DNA from: Aureimonas ureilytica DSM 18598 = NBRC 106430
GTDB taxonomy: Bacteria > Pseudomonadota > Alphaproteobacteria > Rhizobiales > Rhizobiaceae
Assembly (NCBI RefSeq): GCF_000382705.1
Contig: NZ_ARQE01000009.1
Coordinates: 62,001 to 126,000, forward strand
DNA length: 64,000 bases
Reading direction: 5' to 3'
Shown here: piece after piece, positions 44,649 through 54,028 of the stretch
How positions within the stretch are numbered: position 1 is the stretch's first letter
Layout of the letters: each line of letters begins with the position of its first letter
Made by a program: the position numbers and the translations under genes
Notes under the pieces: generated by a model
Told to the model about the DNA's origin: nothing
The model's input: only the letters and a program-made list of their open reading frames with translations
Databases searched by the model: none

Positions 44649-45662
44649 TCAGGTCAGGATGCTGAAATCGCCCTTGAGCGTGGAGCGGTGGCCGACATGC
44701 TCGCCATTCTCCGCGAGCCAGGCGCTTGCGGCCGCGCGCCCGAAATCGCGCAGGTCCGTCAGTTCGGACCAGCGCGTGTCCATCTTGCCGGCGCTGCTCC
44801 GCCTGGCCATGGCCTCGCCCGCCTCGATCATGTGAAGGCGAAGCCCGGCGATGCGCTGGAGAACCGGGTTTTCGAGATCGGAACCCTTCACCAGACGCTG
44901 CACCTCGGTCAGCATCCGCAGGTCGCGGATGAGCGAGGTGTTGAAGGTGATCTCCTGCACGCGGTTCATGATGTCGCCCGGCGTTTCCGGCGAGCCGGCG
45001 CGATGGAAGGGGGTCACCTGAACGATCAGGATATCGCAGGCATCGTGATCCTCGGCGAAGAAGGGCGTCAGCATGGGATTGCCGACATAACCGCCGTCCC
45101 AATAGGCGCGGCCCTCGATCTCCACAGCACGGAAGACGTCGGGCAGGCAGGCCGAGGCGAGGAGGGCATCCGCCGTGAGTTCCTGCCCTGAGAAGACGCG
45201 CACATTGCCGCTTTCCACGTCCGTCGCCGAAACGAAGGTCGGCACGACGCGGTCGCTCTGGAGAAGTGGGAAATCGATCACCGCTTCCACCACCGGCCGC
45301 AGGGCGTTCTCGGAGGGCAGGCCGAAACTATAGGGCGACATGAGCTGCCCGAAGAGCTTCATGCGCTCGATCGCGTCATGCACCATGGAGCGGCTGAACG
45401 GAAAGAAGGGGAGGCGGTTTTCGGCCGCGCCGAGCGGCGAGCGGTTGGACACTTCCTGCCAGAGCGCTTCGAGCTTGCGTCGCGCGCCGTCCGGCCCCTC
45501 GGGAAGGCCCGTCGCGAGCGCCGCCGCGTTCAGCGCGCCGGCGCTGGTGCCGCTGATCGTGGCCGGGGCGAAGCGACCGTCCTCCAGGAGCCGGTCGAGC
45601 ACGCCCCAGGTGAAGGCGCCATGCGCTCCACCGCCCTGAAGGGCCAGACACACTCGGGGCAT
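44649..45662 (-). CDS. Patatin-like phospholipase
   Basis: This 337-residue protein has the patatin fold: oxyanion loop GGGAHG (residues 10-15), nucleophile Ser40 in GTSAG, and the DGG catalytic aspartate in YWDGGYVGNP. It should hydrolyse acyl chains from phospholipids or related lipids. I prefer ATG 45662 because GGAGA lies nine bases upstream; a TTG at 45701 and an ATG at 45695 would add 13 or 11 residues but lie at the edge of a perfect palindrome and have no ribosome site. No signal peptide is visible. Confidence 0.88.
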   Translation of the reverse strand: MPRVCLALQGGGAHGAFTWGVLDRLLEDGRFAPATISGTSAGALNAAALATGLPEGPDGARRKLEALWQEVSNRSPLGAAENRLPFFPFSRSMVHDAIERMKLFGQLMSPYSFGLPSENALRPVVEAVIDFPLLQSDRVVPTFVSATDVESGNVRVFSGQELTADALLASACLPDVFRAVEIEGRAYWDGGYVGNPMLTPFFAEDHDACDILIVQVTPFHRAGSPETPGDIMNRVQEITFNTSLIRDLRMLTEVQRLVKGSDLENPVLQRIAGLRLHMIEAGEAMARRSSAGKMDTRWSELTDLRDFGRAAASAWLAENGEHVGHRSTLKGDFSILT

Positions 45663-45697
45663 CGGCGCAGTCTCCGCTAAGCTCGTCTTTGTCATGC

Positions 45698-45733
45698 GCA
45701 AGAAATAGGTCTCTTCGCAATTGCGAAGAGACC
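45698..45733 (-). terminator. Perfect palindrome, likely terminator of the moxR operon
   Basis: A 26-bp perfect palindrome (GGTCTCTTCGCAA and its exact complement) spans 45708-45733 with no mismatches. On the minus strand it follows the last gene of the moxR operon by 25 bases and is followed by TATTTCTT. It lies about 46 bases upstream of the patatin start, so an operator role is an alternative. Confidence 0.6.
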
Positions 45734-45758
45734 CGGCGGCACCGAAAGCGAAAACTCC

Positions 45759-47834
45759 CTAGCGACCTTCGCGATACCAGGTGGCGGACAGCGCCAGGAG
45801 AAGGACGGCAAGGCCGAGGAAGCCGGCAAAGAGCGGCGTGCGGTTCACCCCGCGCAGGACCGTTTCCTCCGTCGTGCGAAGCCCGATCCAGTCGCGCCCT
45901 TCGGCATCCGCCCGACCGGCCATCGGCACGACGCGCGGCACCGTGATCTCGCCGGTCTCGCCCGCCAGACGGCGAACGCTGCCGCGGCTCTGATCGGCGA
46001 TCGGCTGGAGCTTGGCGGTGGTGGAGATCGCTTCGCGATATTCGCGTGGATTGACCGGACCGATATTGGCGAGCGCGCGCAGATCGCCGTTGGCGACCTG
46101 ATAAAGGCCGAGTTCGTCGGTCGCGAGCTGGCCCTGCCATTCGCCATTGCCCTTGTCGGCGAGCGTCACCTGCAGGGCGCGGCCGGTCGGCGTCACCACC
46201 GTCGCCGGACCCGGATCGCCGCCGATCGTGTGGCGGGTGATCAGAAGGTCGGTGCCGGAACCCTCGGCGTCCAGCGCTTCCTCTTCCAGCTCGGGCTCCT
46301 TCATCAGCCAATGGGCGAGCCGGCGGAAGAGGGCCACATGCGGCCCGCCGCCCTCATAACCGCGCGACCAGAGCCAGCCCTGGTCCGACAGAAGCAGGGC
46401 GACGCGGCCTTCGCCCGCGCGGTTGAGCACGAGAAGCGGCTTCTTGTCCGGGCCGGTCATGACGACTTCGCCGTTGGTCTGGCCGACATCCACGGTGCGG
46501 AACCAGGGGCTCCATTTGGGCGGCGAGCTTTCCGAGCCTGGAAGATCGCGGGTGACGGGATGCTTGCGCCCGAGTTCGGAAAGAACCGGACGATAGGCGC
46601 GCAGATCGACCTCGCCGGTCGGCAGCGCCGGCAGGATGGAGGCGAGGGGGGAATTGGCGACCGAATCGGGCCCTGCATATTCCGGGCCGGACGCGATCAG
46701 CATCGCGCCGCCATTGCGCACATATTGCGCGATGTAATCGTAATAGAGCGTCGGAAGCACGCCGCGCCGCTGGTACCGATCGAAGATGATGAGGTCGAAA
46801 TCCTCGATCTTCTCGACGAACAGCTCCCGCGTCGGGAAGGCGATCAGCGACAATTCGTTGATCGGCGTGCCGTCCTGCTTTTCGGGTGGGCGCAGAATGG
46901 TGAAGTGGACAAGATCGACGGCCGCGTCCGACTTCAGGAGATTGCGCCAGGTGCGCTCGCCCGCGTGCGGTTCGCCCGAGACGAGAAGCACGCGCAGGTT
47001 TTCGCGAATGCCGTCGATGACGGCGATGGCGCGGTTGTTGACCGGTGTGATCTCGCCCGGATCGCGCGCGGCGGAAATCTCCACGATGTTCTTGCCCGCG
47101 CGCGGCAGCCTGATCTCGACCGAGGTCGGCTCGCCCGGCACGGCGCTCTGACGCTGCACCAGATCGCCGTTCAGGAAGACCTGCACTTCGACCGGGTTGC
47201 GCGAGGCGCGCGGCCCTTCCTCGACGACGCGGTAGGTCAGCGTTTGCGGCTGTTCCACGAGGCCGAAGCGCGGCGCCGTTACGAGATCGAGCCGGCGGTC
47301 GAACTCGTTGGGGCGCCCCGTGACCAGCGCATGAACCGGCGCGTCGAAGCCGAGCGCTTGCGCATTGGCGGGAATGTCGTGGACCTGCCCGTCCGTCACC
47401 ATGATGGCGCCGCCGACGCGCCCCGGCGAAACGTCGCTGAGCGCCGAGCGCAAGGCGCCGAACAGCGCGGTCGAGGCGTCGCTCGTGCCTTGCGAGCGGG
47501 CGTCCACCTCGCGCAGCTCGAATTGCGGGAAGGCCGCCAAGCGTTCCTTCAGGGCTGCCACGGCCTCGTCGGTCTGCGCCGTCCGCTCGCCGATCGTCTG
47601 GCTCTGCGAGCGATCCACCACCAGCGCCACGACGCTCTTCAAGGGGTCGCGCTCCTCGCGCAGCACCACCGGATTGAGAAGCGCCAGCATGAGCGCGGCG
47701 ATGGCGAGGACGCGAAGAACCGCGCCGCGCAGGCCTGCGAAGACCAGCGCCGCCGCCAGAAACAGCGCGGGAATGCAGAGGATCGCGAGGACCGTCCAGG
47801 AGAAGAAGGGCGCGAAGTCGATCGACCAGTTCAT
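45759..47834 (-). CDS. Membrane protein with vWA-like and GATase-like domains (moxR operon)
   Basis: This 691-residue protein has two N-terminal membrane helices (about residues 12-32 and 36-56) and one C-terminal helix near residue 675. A vWA-like domain begins VVALVVDRSQSQT, which includes a D-x-S-x-S metal-site motif. A glutamine amidotransferase-like fold follows in the middle (YVRNGGAMLIASGPEY), without an obvious catalytic Cys. It is the last gene of the moxR-DUF58-DUF4159 operon. From memory, a rhizobial operon of this build is needed for cell envelope integrity; the biochemical role is unknown. Confidence 0.75.
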   Translation of the reverse strand: MNWSIDFAPFFSWTVLAILCIPALFLAAALVFAGLRGAVLRVLAIAALMLALLNPVVLREERDPLKSVVALVVDRSQSQTIGERTAQTDEAVAALKERLAAFPQFELREVDARSQGTSDASTALFGALRSALSDVSPGRVGGAIMVTDGQVHDIPANAQALGFDAPVHALVTGRPNEFDRRLDLVTAPRFGLVEQPQTLTYRVVEEGPRASRNPVEVQVFLNGDLVQRQSAVPGEPTSVEIRLPRAGKNIVEISAARDPGEITPVNNRAIAVIDGIRENLRVLLVSGEPHAGERTWRNLLKSDAAVDLVHFTILRPPEKQDGTPINELSLIAFPTRELFVEKIEDFDLIIFDRYQRRGVLPTLYYDYIAQYVRNGGAMLIASGPEYAGPDSVANSPLASILPALPTGEVDLRAYRPVLSELGRKHPVTRDLPGSESSPPKWSPWFRTVDVGQTNGEVVMTGPDKKPLLVLNRAGEGRVALLLSDQGWLWSRGYEGGGPHVALFRRLAHWLMKEPELEEEALDAEGSGTDLLITRHTIGGDPGPATVVTPTGRALQVTLADKGNGEWQGQLATDELGLYQVANGDLRALANIGPVNPREYREAISTTAKLQPIADQSRGSVRRLAGETGEITVPRVVPMAGRADAEGRDWIGLRTTEETVLRGVNRTPLFAGFLGLAVLLLALSATWYREGR

Positions 47835-47837
47835 GCG

Positions 47838-50708
47838 CTACTGCCCCAGCCGTTCGAGAAGGGCCGGCACGTGGACCTGATCGGCCTTGTAGTTGCCGGT
47901 CAGCACGTACATCACGATGTTGACGCCCGCACGATAGGCGTAGTCGCGCTGCGCCGGATCGGCGGAATCGGTCGGGCGCACGAAGAGCCCGTTCTCGTCC
48001 ACCGCCCAGGCGCTGGCGAAATCGTTCGACGTGATCATGATCGAGGACACGCCGTCGCCCGCGCTCGCCGGACGCGCCTGCGCATCCGCGCTGCGCACCG
48101 AGGATTCCACCCAAAGGTCCGAGCCGGTGTGCCGGCCGGGGAAATTGTCGAGAATGTAGAAGGCCTTGGTGAGCACGTGGTCGCGCGGCACGGGCTCGAG
48201 CGGCGGCACGTCGAGATCGGCGAGAATATCCCGCAGCCGGCGCTGGCCGGGCGAAACGGCGCTGCCCGAAAGATCGCCCGCGACATCGCCTTCCACGTCG
48301 AAGAGGACGGTGCCGCCCTGTTTCATATAGGCGTCGACCCGGCTGATCGCCGCTGGGCTCGGCATGGTCGCATTGGCATGGACGGGCCAGTAGAGGATCG
48401 GGAAGAAGGACAGCTCGTCCTTTTCGATATCCACCGCCATCGGATCGCCCGGCTCCAGCGCGGTCTTCGACGCGATGAACTGCGACAGGCCTGTCAGCCC
48501 CTCGCGCGAAATGCGATCGGTCTCCGCGTCGCCCGTCTGCACAAAGGCGAGATGCGTCGTTTCCGTCGCGGCGATGGCCTTCTGGGCGTCCATCCCTTCC
48601 AGGCCTTGCGTCGCCTCGTCGGCGGCGGGCGCAGGCGCCTGCGCACGAGCCTGTTCGGGAAGGGCGCTGAGAAGCAGCGCGCCGACGAGAAGCAGCGGCA
48701 AGGCGGAGGAGGGGCGGCGCGTGCCGCCGAGGCGGCGGCCCAGGCGCGACAGCCCGCCGTTCAGCCAGAGAAGCGCCAGCGCGTCGAGCGCGAAGAGGAG
48801 GAGCGCGGCGGCAAAGAGCCAGGGCGTGAGGTCGGTCGCATCCTGCGTGCCATAGGCTCTGGCCTCGACCGGCGCGCCGAGATCGAGTTCCGGCAGCGGC
48901 TGGAGCGTGGATTCGGCGGCGAGGAGATTGAGCGCGCGGTAGCCTTCCGACGTGCCATAGAGACCCGGCGGATGATCGGCGGAGGGGCGCGGCGTTTCGC
49001 CGGCCTGGATGGTGAGCGGCTGCACGTTCGGCCCCGGCTGGGTCAACCGGCCTTCGCCGTCCATGATGCGATAGGGCGGGAGGACCTGCGCCCCCGCATC
49101 GCCCCCCGCCGCGCTCGTGCCGCGCGACAGCGTCACGATGCGCCGGAGCATGTCCACGAACGCGCCGGAGATCGGCAGGTTCGACCATGTGGCCTCGGCC
49201 GTCGTGTGAACGAGAACGATGCGGCCGGCCCCGCGCTCGGCGGCGGTGATGATCGGCGTTCCGTCCTGAAGGCTCGCCCAGGTGCGGTCTGCGAGCTCCG
49301 CCGAGGGTTCGGCGAGGATCTGTCGGGAGACCGTGACGTCGTCGGGAATGCCGATGCCGGCGAGCGGGCTTTCGGCCGGAATCGGCGCGAGCTTCTGCGG
49401 TTCGGACCAGGAGAGCGAACCGCCGAGCTGACGCTCGCCGCCGCGAAGACGCACGGGCACGAGGTCGTCCTCCGCCGTGGAGGCGGCAAGACGCGGTCCC
49501 GCAAAGCGCAGGAGAACGCCTCCCTTGTCCACGAAGCCGCTCAAGGCCTCGCGCGCGGGCTCGGGCAGGACGCCGATATCGGCGAGGACGATGATCGAGG
49601 GCTTTTGCTCGACAAGCGCGGGAACGGCGGTCGAAAGATCGGCGCTGTCGGGCCGCACGAGATCGGCATAGGGCTCCAGCGCGCGGGTGATGTAGTAGAG
49701 CGGAGAAAGAAGCGGCTGGGCGAGATCGGCCGCTTCGCCGGACACGAGCCCGACCTTTCGCCGCTGGAAACTGTCGTCCACGAGCCGGACGGACGCCGCG
49801 TCGCGCGCGCCGTCGCGCTCGATCCGAGCGATGTCGTTGCGCAGTTCCACGGGCACCTCGAACCGCGCCTCGCCGGCCGCCGAGCCGGCCGCGAAGCGCA
49901 GCGACGCGCGGCCGATCTCGCGCTCCTGCGCATCCAGCGCTCGCAACATGGTCTCGGCGGGCGCTGCGGCCTCGCTCACCGCACGGACGCCTGAAACTTC
50001 GAGCGCTTCGGTCGCATTGTCCGCGCCGGTCAGTCCGACGAGGCCGGCGAGCGAGGGGCGGTAGAGCAGCGTCTGCGCCGGGGCGAGCCCTCGCAGCCGC
50101 TCGGCCGCCTCGGCCGTTCCCGGCTCGTCCAGCCCATCGGTCAGAAGCGCGAGGCTGATGCCGGTCTGGCCGGCGAGAACACCGGCCGCGCGCGAGGCGG
50201 CGGCAACGCGGTCCGCCGGGATCGGACGCGGCTCGGCGGCGGCGAGGCGTTCCAGCGCGGTGGCGGCTTCGACGGGCGCGGGGTCGTTAGCCGCGCCCTC
50301 GGCGGTGAGGAGGAGCGAAACCGGCCGGCCGCTCTCGCCGGCCTCGCGGATCAGCGCCTCGGCCGCGCCGCGCCGCGCGTCCCAATCGCGCGCGCTGGCC
50401 CAGCCATTGTCGAGCATGACCACGACCGGACCTTCGCCCGACAGCGCGCTTTCGCGCGGATTGAGGATGGGCGCGGCGAGCGCCAGAATCACGAAGGCGG
50501 CGAGCGCCAGCCGCAGAAGCGTCAGCCACCAAGGGCTTTTCGACGGCGTTTCCTCGCGCTTTGCGACCCGCTCCAGAATGCGAAGCGGGGGAAAGGCCTC
50601 CGTCTGCGGGCGCGGGGGGGTGAGGCGCAGGAGCCACCAGATGACCAGCAGCGCCAGAAGGCCGGCGAGAACCAGCGGCGCGCCGAAGGACAAGGACAGC
50701 CCGCCCAT
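47838..50708 (-). CDS. DUF4159 protein with BatA-type N-terminus (moxR operon)
   Basis: This 956-residue protein has an aerotolerance-regulator (BatA) N-terminal domain with membrane helices at about residues 9-28 and 60-80 (PRPQTEAFPPLRIL between). A vWA-like part (VVVMLDNGWASARDWD) and a long middle follow. Membrane helices appear near 640-665 and 685-710, then the DUF4159 domain (about 750-945, DELSFFPILYWPVHAN, and GTVLFDVEG). The ATG at 50708 shares its A with the DUF58 stop (TGATG); a TTG at 50711 is an alternative. Its partner gene lies three bases downstream. Function unknown. Confidence 0.82.
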   Translation of the reverse strand: MGGLSLSFGAPLVLAGLLALLVIWWLLRLTPPRPQTEAFPPLRILERVAKREETPSKSPWWLTLLRLALAAFVILALAAPILNPRESALSGEGPVVVMLDNGWASARDWDARRGAAEALIREAGESGRPVSLLLTAEGAANDPAPVEAATALERLAAAEPRPIPADRVAAASRAAGVLAGQTGISLALLTDGLDEPGTAEAAERLRGLAPAQTLLYRPSLAGLVGLTGADNATEALEVSGVRAVSEAAAPAETMLRALDAQEREIGRASLRFAAGSAAGEARFEVPVELRNDIARIERDGARDAASVRLVDDSFQRRKVGLVSGEAADLAQPLLSPLYYITRALEPYADLVRPDSADLSTAVPALVEQKPSIIVLADIGVLPEPAREALSGFVDKGGVLLRFAGPRLAASTAEDDLVPVRLRGGERQLGGSLSWSEPQKLAPIPAESPLAGIGIPDDVTVSRQILAEPSAELADRTWASLQDGTPIITAAERGAGRIVLVHTTAEATWSNLPISGAFVDMLRRIVTLSRGTSAAGGDAGAQVLPPYRIMDGEGRLTQPGPNVQPLTIQAGETPRPSADHPPGLYGTSEGYRALNLLAAESTLQPLPELDLGAPVEARAYGTQDATDLTPWLFAAALLLFALDALALLWLNGGLSRLGRRLGGTRRPSSALPLLLVGALLLSALPEQARAQAPAPAADEATQGLEGMDAQKAIAATETTHLAFVQTGDAETDRISREGLTGLSQFIASKTALEPGDPMAVDIEKDELSFFPILYWPVHANATMPSPAAISRVDAYMKQGGTVLFDVEGDVAGDLSGSAVSPGQRRLRDILADLDVPPLEPVPRDHVLTKAFYILDNFPGRHTGSDLWVESSVRSADAQARPASAGDGVSSIMITSNDFASAWAVDENGLFVRPTDSADPAQRDYAYRAGVNIVMYVLTGNYKADQVHVPALLERLGQ

Positions 50709-51622
50709 CAACCGCGCTGCCCGCTCAGCTGGAACTGCCCGCTCAAGCGCCCGTGCAGCGCAAGCAGGGGCTCGGACGCCAGCCGGTCCGTCAGGTGGAA
50801 GACATGGCTCCAGCCGATATGCCGACAGTGCTCGGCCAGATGCGTTCTGCGCGCGTCGAACAGGGTGCGATACTCCTCGCGCAGGGTTTCCGCCCGGCCG
50901 GCGGTGAGCTTCGCGCCGGTCTCGGGATCGCGGAACTCGGTGCGCCCGCTATAGGGGAAGGCGACTTCGGCGGGATCGGCGATCTGCACGAGATGCCCCC
51001 TTACGCCGCGCCGGGACAATTGGTCGATCCGCGCGACGAGCTCGTCCATCGGATCGAGGAAATCGCTGACGAGCACGATCTCGCTGTAGCGCTTGAAGCG
51101 GTCGGCGCCCGGAAAGCCCGTGTCGGGGCGGCTCGACATCAAAGCGCCGGCGATCCGCTCGGCGGCGTTGCGCGCCGAGATCGGATCGAGCACCTGCGGA
51201 TAGCCGATGCGCTCGCCCGAGCGCGATAGAAGCTCGGCCAGCGCCAGAACCAGAACCAGCGCGCGGCTTTCCTTCGACACGAGGCCGGCCTGCGACTGGT
51301 AGAGCATGGAAGGCGACGGGTCGGCCCAAAGCCAGACCGTCTGCGCGGCCTCCCATTCGCGGTCGCGAAGATAGACATTGTCGTCGCGCGCCGAGCGGCG
51401 CCAGTCGATCCGCGACACGGGCTCGCCGTCCACGAAGGGGCGGAACTGCCAGAAATTCTCGCCCGCGCCCCGCCGGCGGCGGCCGTGCCAGCCGCTCGTC
51501 ACGGTCGCGACGACCCGGCGGGCCTCCACCAGGAGATCCGGCAGGAGCGCCGCGCGCTGTCGGGCGCGCAGAAGCGCCTCGCCGCCCGTCGTCGCGTCCG
51601 TGGTCCGACCGATCGACGCCAT
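50708..51622 (-). CDS. DUF58 protein (moxR operon)
   Basis: This 304-residue protein carries the DUF58 signature RPFVDGEPVSRIDWRRSAR and a vWA-type MIDAS motif D-P-S-P-S (WADPSPSM). DUF58 proteins are partners of MoxR AAA+ ATPases and lack the membrane helices of the next two gene products. It starts five bases after moxR and its stop overlaps the DUF4159 start by one base, so the four genes are one transcription unit. Function in detail is unknown. Confidence 0.88.
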   Translation of the reverse strand: MASIGRTTDATTGGEALLRARQRAALLPDLLVEARRVVATVTSGWHGRRRRGAGENFWQFRPFVDGEPVSRIDWRRSARDDNVYLRDREWEAAQTVWLWADPSPSMLYQSQAGLVSKESRALVLVLALAELLSRSGERIGYPQVLDPISARNAAERIAGALMSSRPDTGFPGADRFKRYSEIVLVSDFLDPMDELVARIDQLSRRGVRGHLVQIADPAEVAFPYSGRTEFRDPETGAKLTAGRAETLREEYRTLFDARRTHLAEHCRHIGWSHVFHLTDRLASEPLLALHGRLSGQFQLSGQRG

Positions 51623-51627
51623 GCGGT

Positions 51628-52638
51628 TCAGCCGAGCCCGCGCACGAGGGCCTTCACGACATCGCGAACGCCCATGCCCTCGGCGCGCGCCGCGAAGTTC
51701 AGCGCCATGCGATGCTGCAAGATCGGCTCGGCCAGCGCGCGCACGTCGTCGATCGAGGGCGCAAGGCGGCCCTCGTAGAGCGCGCGGGCACGCACGCAGG
51801 TCATGAGAGATTGCGATGCGCGGGGGCCGGGACCCCAAGCGATATGCGCGTCGGCCTCCGACGAGCCGTGGCCGGGGCGGGCCGAACGCACCAGCGAGAG
51901 GATCGCGTCCACCACCGTGTCGGGCACCGGCATCCGGCGCACCAGCGCCTGGATTTCCCGAAGGCGCTCGGCGGTCATGACCGCGCCGGCGCGCTCTTCC
52001 GAAACGCCGGTCGTCGCCATGAGAATGCGGCGCTCGGCCTCCAGCGAGGGATAGTGAACGTCGATCTGGCAGAGGAAGCGGTCGAGCTGGGCTTCCGGCA
52101 GGGGATAGGTGCCTTCCTGCTCCAGCGGGTTCTGGGTCGCCAGAACGTGGAACGGGGCGGGCAGGTCGTGCCGCTCGCCCGCGACCGTCACATGATATTC
52201 CTGCATCGCCTGGAGCAGGGCGGACTGCGTGCGCGGGCTGGCGCGGTTGATCTCGTCGGCCATCAGAAGCTGGGCGAAGACGGGGCCGCGCACGAAGCGG
52301 AAGGACCGTCGGCCGGTTTCGTCCTGATCCATGACCTCGGTGCCCACGATGTCGGAGGGCATGAGGTCGGGCGTGAACTGCACGCGCCGCGCGTCCAGCC
52401 CGAGCACGGTGCCGAGCGTTTCCACGAGCTTGGTCTTGGCAAGGCCGGGCACGCCGACGAGCAGCGCATGCCCGCCCGCCAGGATCGCGGTCAGCGTCTG
52501 CTCCACCACGCTTTCCTGGCCGAAGATGACGCGCCCCACCGCCTCGCGGGCTCGCGCGATATCGGCGAGCGCGCGCTCGGCCTCTTCCACCAAGGCCTTG
52601 GGGTCGAGCGTCGCGCTCTCCAGTGCGAGGATCGTCAT
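51628..52638 (-). CDS. moxR: MoxR-type AAA+ ATPase
   Basis: This 336-residue protein has Walker A GVPGLAKT, Walker B LLMADEINRASPRTQSAL, sensor segment VLATQNPLEQEGTYPLPEAQ, and the arginine finger region LDRFLCQIDVHYP. MoxR proteins act as chaperone-like ATPases for vWA-domain partners, which the following three genes encode. ATG 52638 begins the conserved sequence; a frame extending upstream to 52986 overlaps the divergent DUF1285 gene and is not real. Confidence 0.93.
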   Translation of the reverse strand: MTILALESATLDPKALVEEAERALADIARAREAVGRVIFGQESVVEQTLTAILAGGHALLVGVPGLAKTKLVETLGTVLGLDARRVQFTPDLMPSDIVGTEVMDQDETGRRSFRFVRGPVFAQLLMADEINRASPRTQSALLQAMQEYHVTVAGERHDLPAPFHVLATQNPLEQEGTYPLPEAQLDRFLCQIDVHYPSLEAERRILMATTGVSEERAGAVMTAERLREIQALVRRMPVPDTVVDAILSLVRSARPGHGSSEADAHIAWGPGPRASQSLMTCVRARALYEGRLAPSIDDVRALAEPILQHRMALNFAARAEGMGVRDVVKALVRGLG

Positions 52639-52839
52639 GATGGTGGGGTCCCTTCTCGCTCGTCGCCCGGCCGAGGCGCCGCTCCTCGTCAGAATAAGGA
52701 ATGGCGAGATCGTGCGCTGGCAAGCGCCGGGCGCGCAACTATTTCGTGACGGCGAAGCCCGACCAAAATAAGACCGGTCCCGCGTAAGTGATCCGGGCCG
52801 AAAACCCGAGGCTGCGCGCGGCATAGGACAGGGAACAAC

Positions 52840-53403
52840 ATGTCGCAAGCTGACGATAGCGGCCTCAAGGCTCTGGCGAGAAGAGCCGAACGCGCCGGGC
52901 TCCAGGCGCCTCCGGTGGAGACGTGGAACCCGAGCCATTGCGGGGCGATCGACATCCGCATCGATCGTGACGGCGTCTGGTTCCACGAGGGGCGGCCGAT
53001 CACGCGCGAGGCGCTGGTGCGCCTTTTTGCCACGATCCTGCGTCGCGAGGCGGATGGCTCCTTCGTGCTCGTCACGCCTGTGGAAAAGCTGACGATCGCC
53101 GTCGAGGACGCGCCGTTCCTAGCCGTCGAGATGAGCGCGACGGAGCGGGAGGGGGTGCCACGCCTGACCTTCCGCACCAATGCCGGCGACCTCGTGGAAG
53201 CCGGCCCGGAGCATCCCCTGCGCTTCGTCTCCGACGAGGGAGGCTTTCGTCCCTACCTTCTGGTTCGCGGCGGGTTAGAGGCACGGCTGACCCGCGCGCT
53301 CGCCTTCGATCTCGCCGGTCAGCTCTGCGAGCGCGGCGGACGGCTCGGCATCGCCTCTGGCGCGGCCTTCTTCCCCCTGCCTGATATGGAAGATCATGTC
53401 TGA
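52840..53403 (+). CDS. DUF1285 protein
   Basis: This 187-residue soluble protein matches DUF1285 (WNPSHCGAIDIRIDRDGVWF near residue 30, and FVLVTPVEKLTIAVEDAPF). Its structure class is known as a two-domain beta-rich fold, but function is not established. It is the first gene of an operon divergent from moxR. Its last eight bases overlap the NUDIX gene start. Confidence 0.85.
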   Translation: MSQADDSGLKALARRAERAGLQAPPVETWNPSHCGAIDIRIDRDGVWFHEGRPITREALVRLFATILRREADGSFVLVTPVEKLTIAVEDAPFLAVEMSATEREGVPRLTFRTNAGDLVEAGPEHPLRFVSDEGGFRPYLLVRGGLEARLTRALAFDLAGQLCERGGRLGIASGAAFFPLPDMEDHV

Positions 53404-54028
53404 AACGACCGTGACCTGGAGCGTCGAGGATGTGCGCCGGCGTGTTCTGGCGCGGGGCTCGGCGGATCTCGACTATGACAGCGGCGACGCCGTTCTCAAT
53501 CCCGATCTGGAACAGCTCTTGGAGCGGGCGGCGGCGCGCGAGGCCGCCGTTCTCGTGCCGATCGTGGACCGGCCGGAGGGCGCGAGCGTCCTTCTGACGA
53601 CGCGCTCGGCGACGCTGCGCAAGCATTCCGGGCAGATCGCCTTTCCGGGCGGTTCGGTCGATCCCGAGGATGCGAGCGTCGAGGCGGCGGCTTTGCGCGA
53701 GGCGCGCGAGGAGATCGCGCTGGACGCCCGCTTCGTGGAAACGCTCGGCCGCCTCCCGCGCTACCGAACCTTCACGGGCTTTCGCATCACGCCCGTCGTC
53801 GCCATCGTGCGGCCGGGTTTCGCGCTGCGGCCCGATCCGGCCGAGGTCGCCGATATTTTCGAAGTGCCGCTGTCCTTCCTGATGGACGAGGCCAACCATC
53901 GGCGTGACAGCCGCGAGTTGGGAGGCCATATGAGGCACTTCTACTCCATCTCCTTCGGGGACAGGATGATCTGGGGTGTGACGGCGGGCATCCTGCGCAC
54001 GCTCTACGAAAGGCTCTACCGACCATGA
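53396..54028 (+). CDS. NUDIX CoA pyrophosphatase (NudL-like)
   Basis: This 210-residue protein has the CoA-pyrophosphatase variant of the NUDIX region: RKHSGQIAFPGGSVDPED followed by AALREAREEIAL, with the UPF0035-like LPRYRTFTGFRITPVVA. The family cleaves CoA to 3',5'-ADP and 4'-phosphopantetheine, perhaps removing oxidised CoA. The start overlaps DUF1285 by eight bases and the stop overlaps cca by four, so translation is coupled. Confidence 0.9.
   Translation: MSETTVTWSVEDVRRRVLARGSADLDYDSGDAVLNPDLEQLLERAAAREAAVLVPIVDRPEGASVLLTTRSATLRKHSGQIAFPGGSVDPEDASVEAAALREAREEIALDARFVETLGRLPRYRTFTGFRITPVVAIVRPGFALRPDPAEVADIFEVPLSFLMDEANHRRDSRELGGHMRHFYSISFGDRMIWGVTAGILRTLYERLYRP

Noticed and set aside
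46230-49994. 1254-codon plus-strand open frame opposite the moxR operon membrane genes
   Set aside because: It is an antisense shadow. The minus strand carries recognisable vWA/GATase-like and DUF4159 proteins with tight operon spacing.
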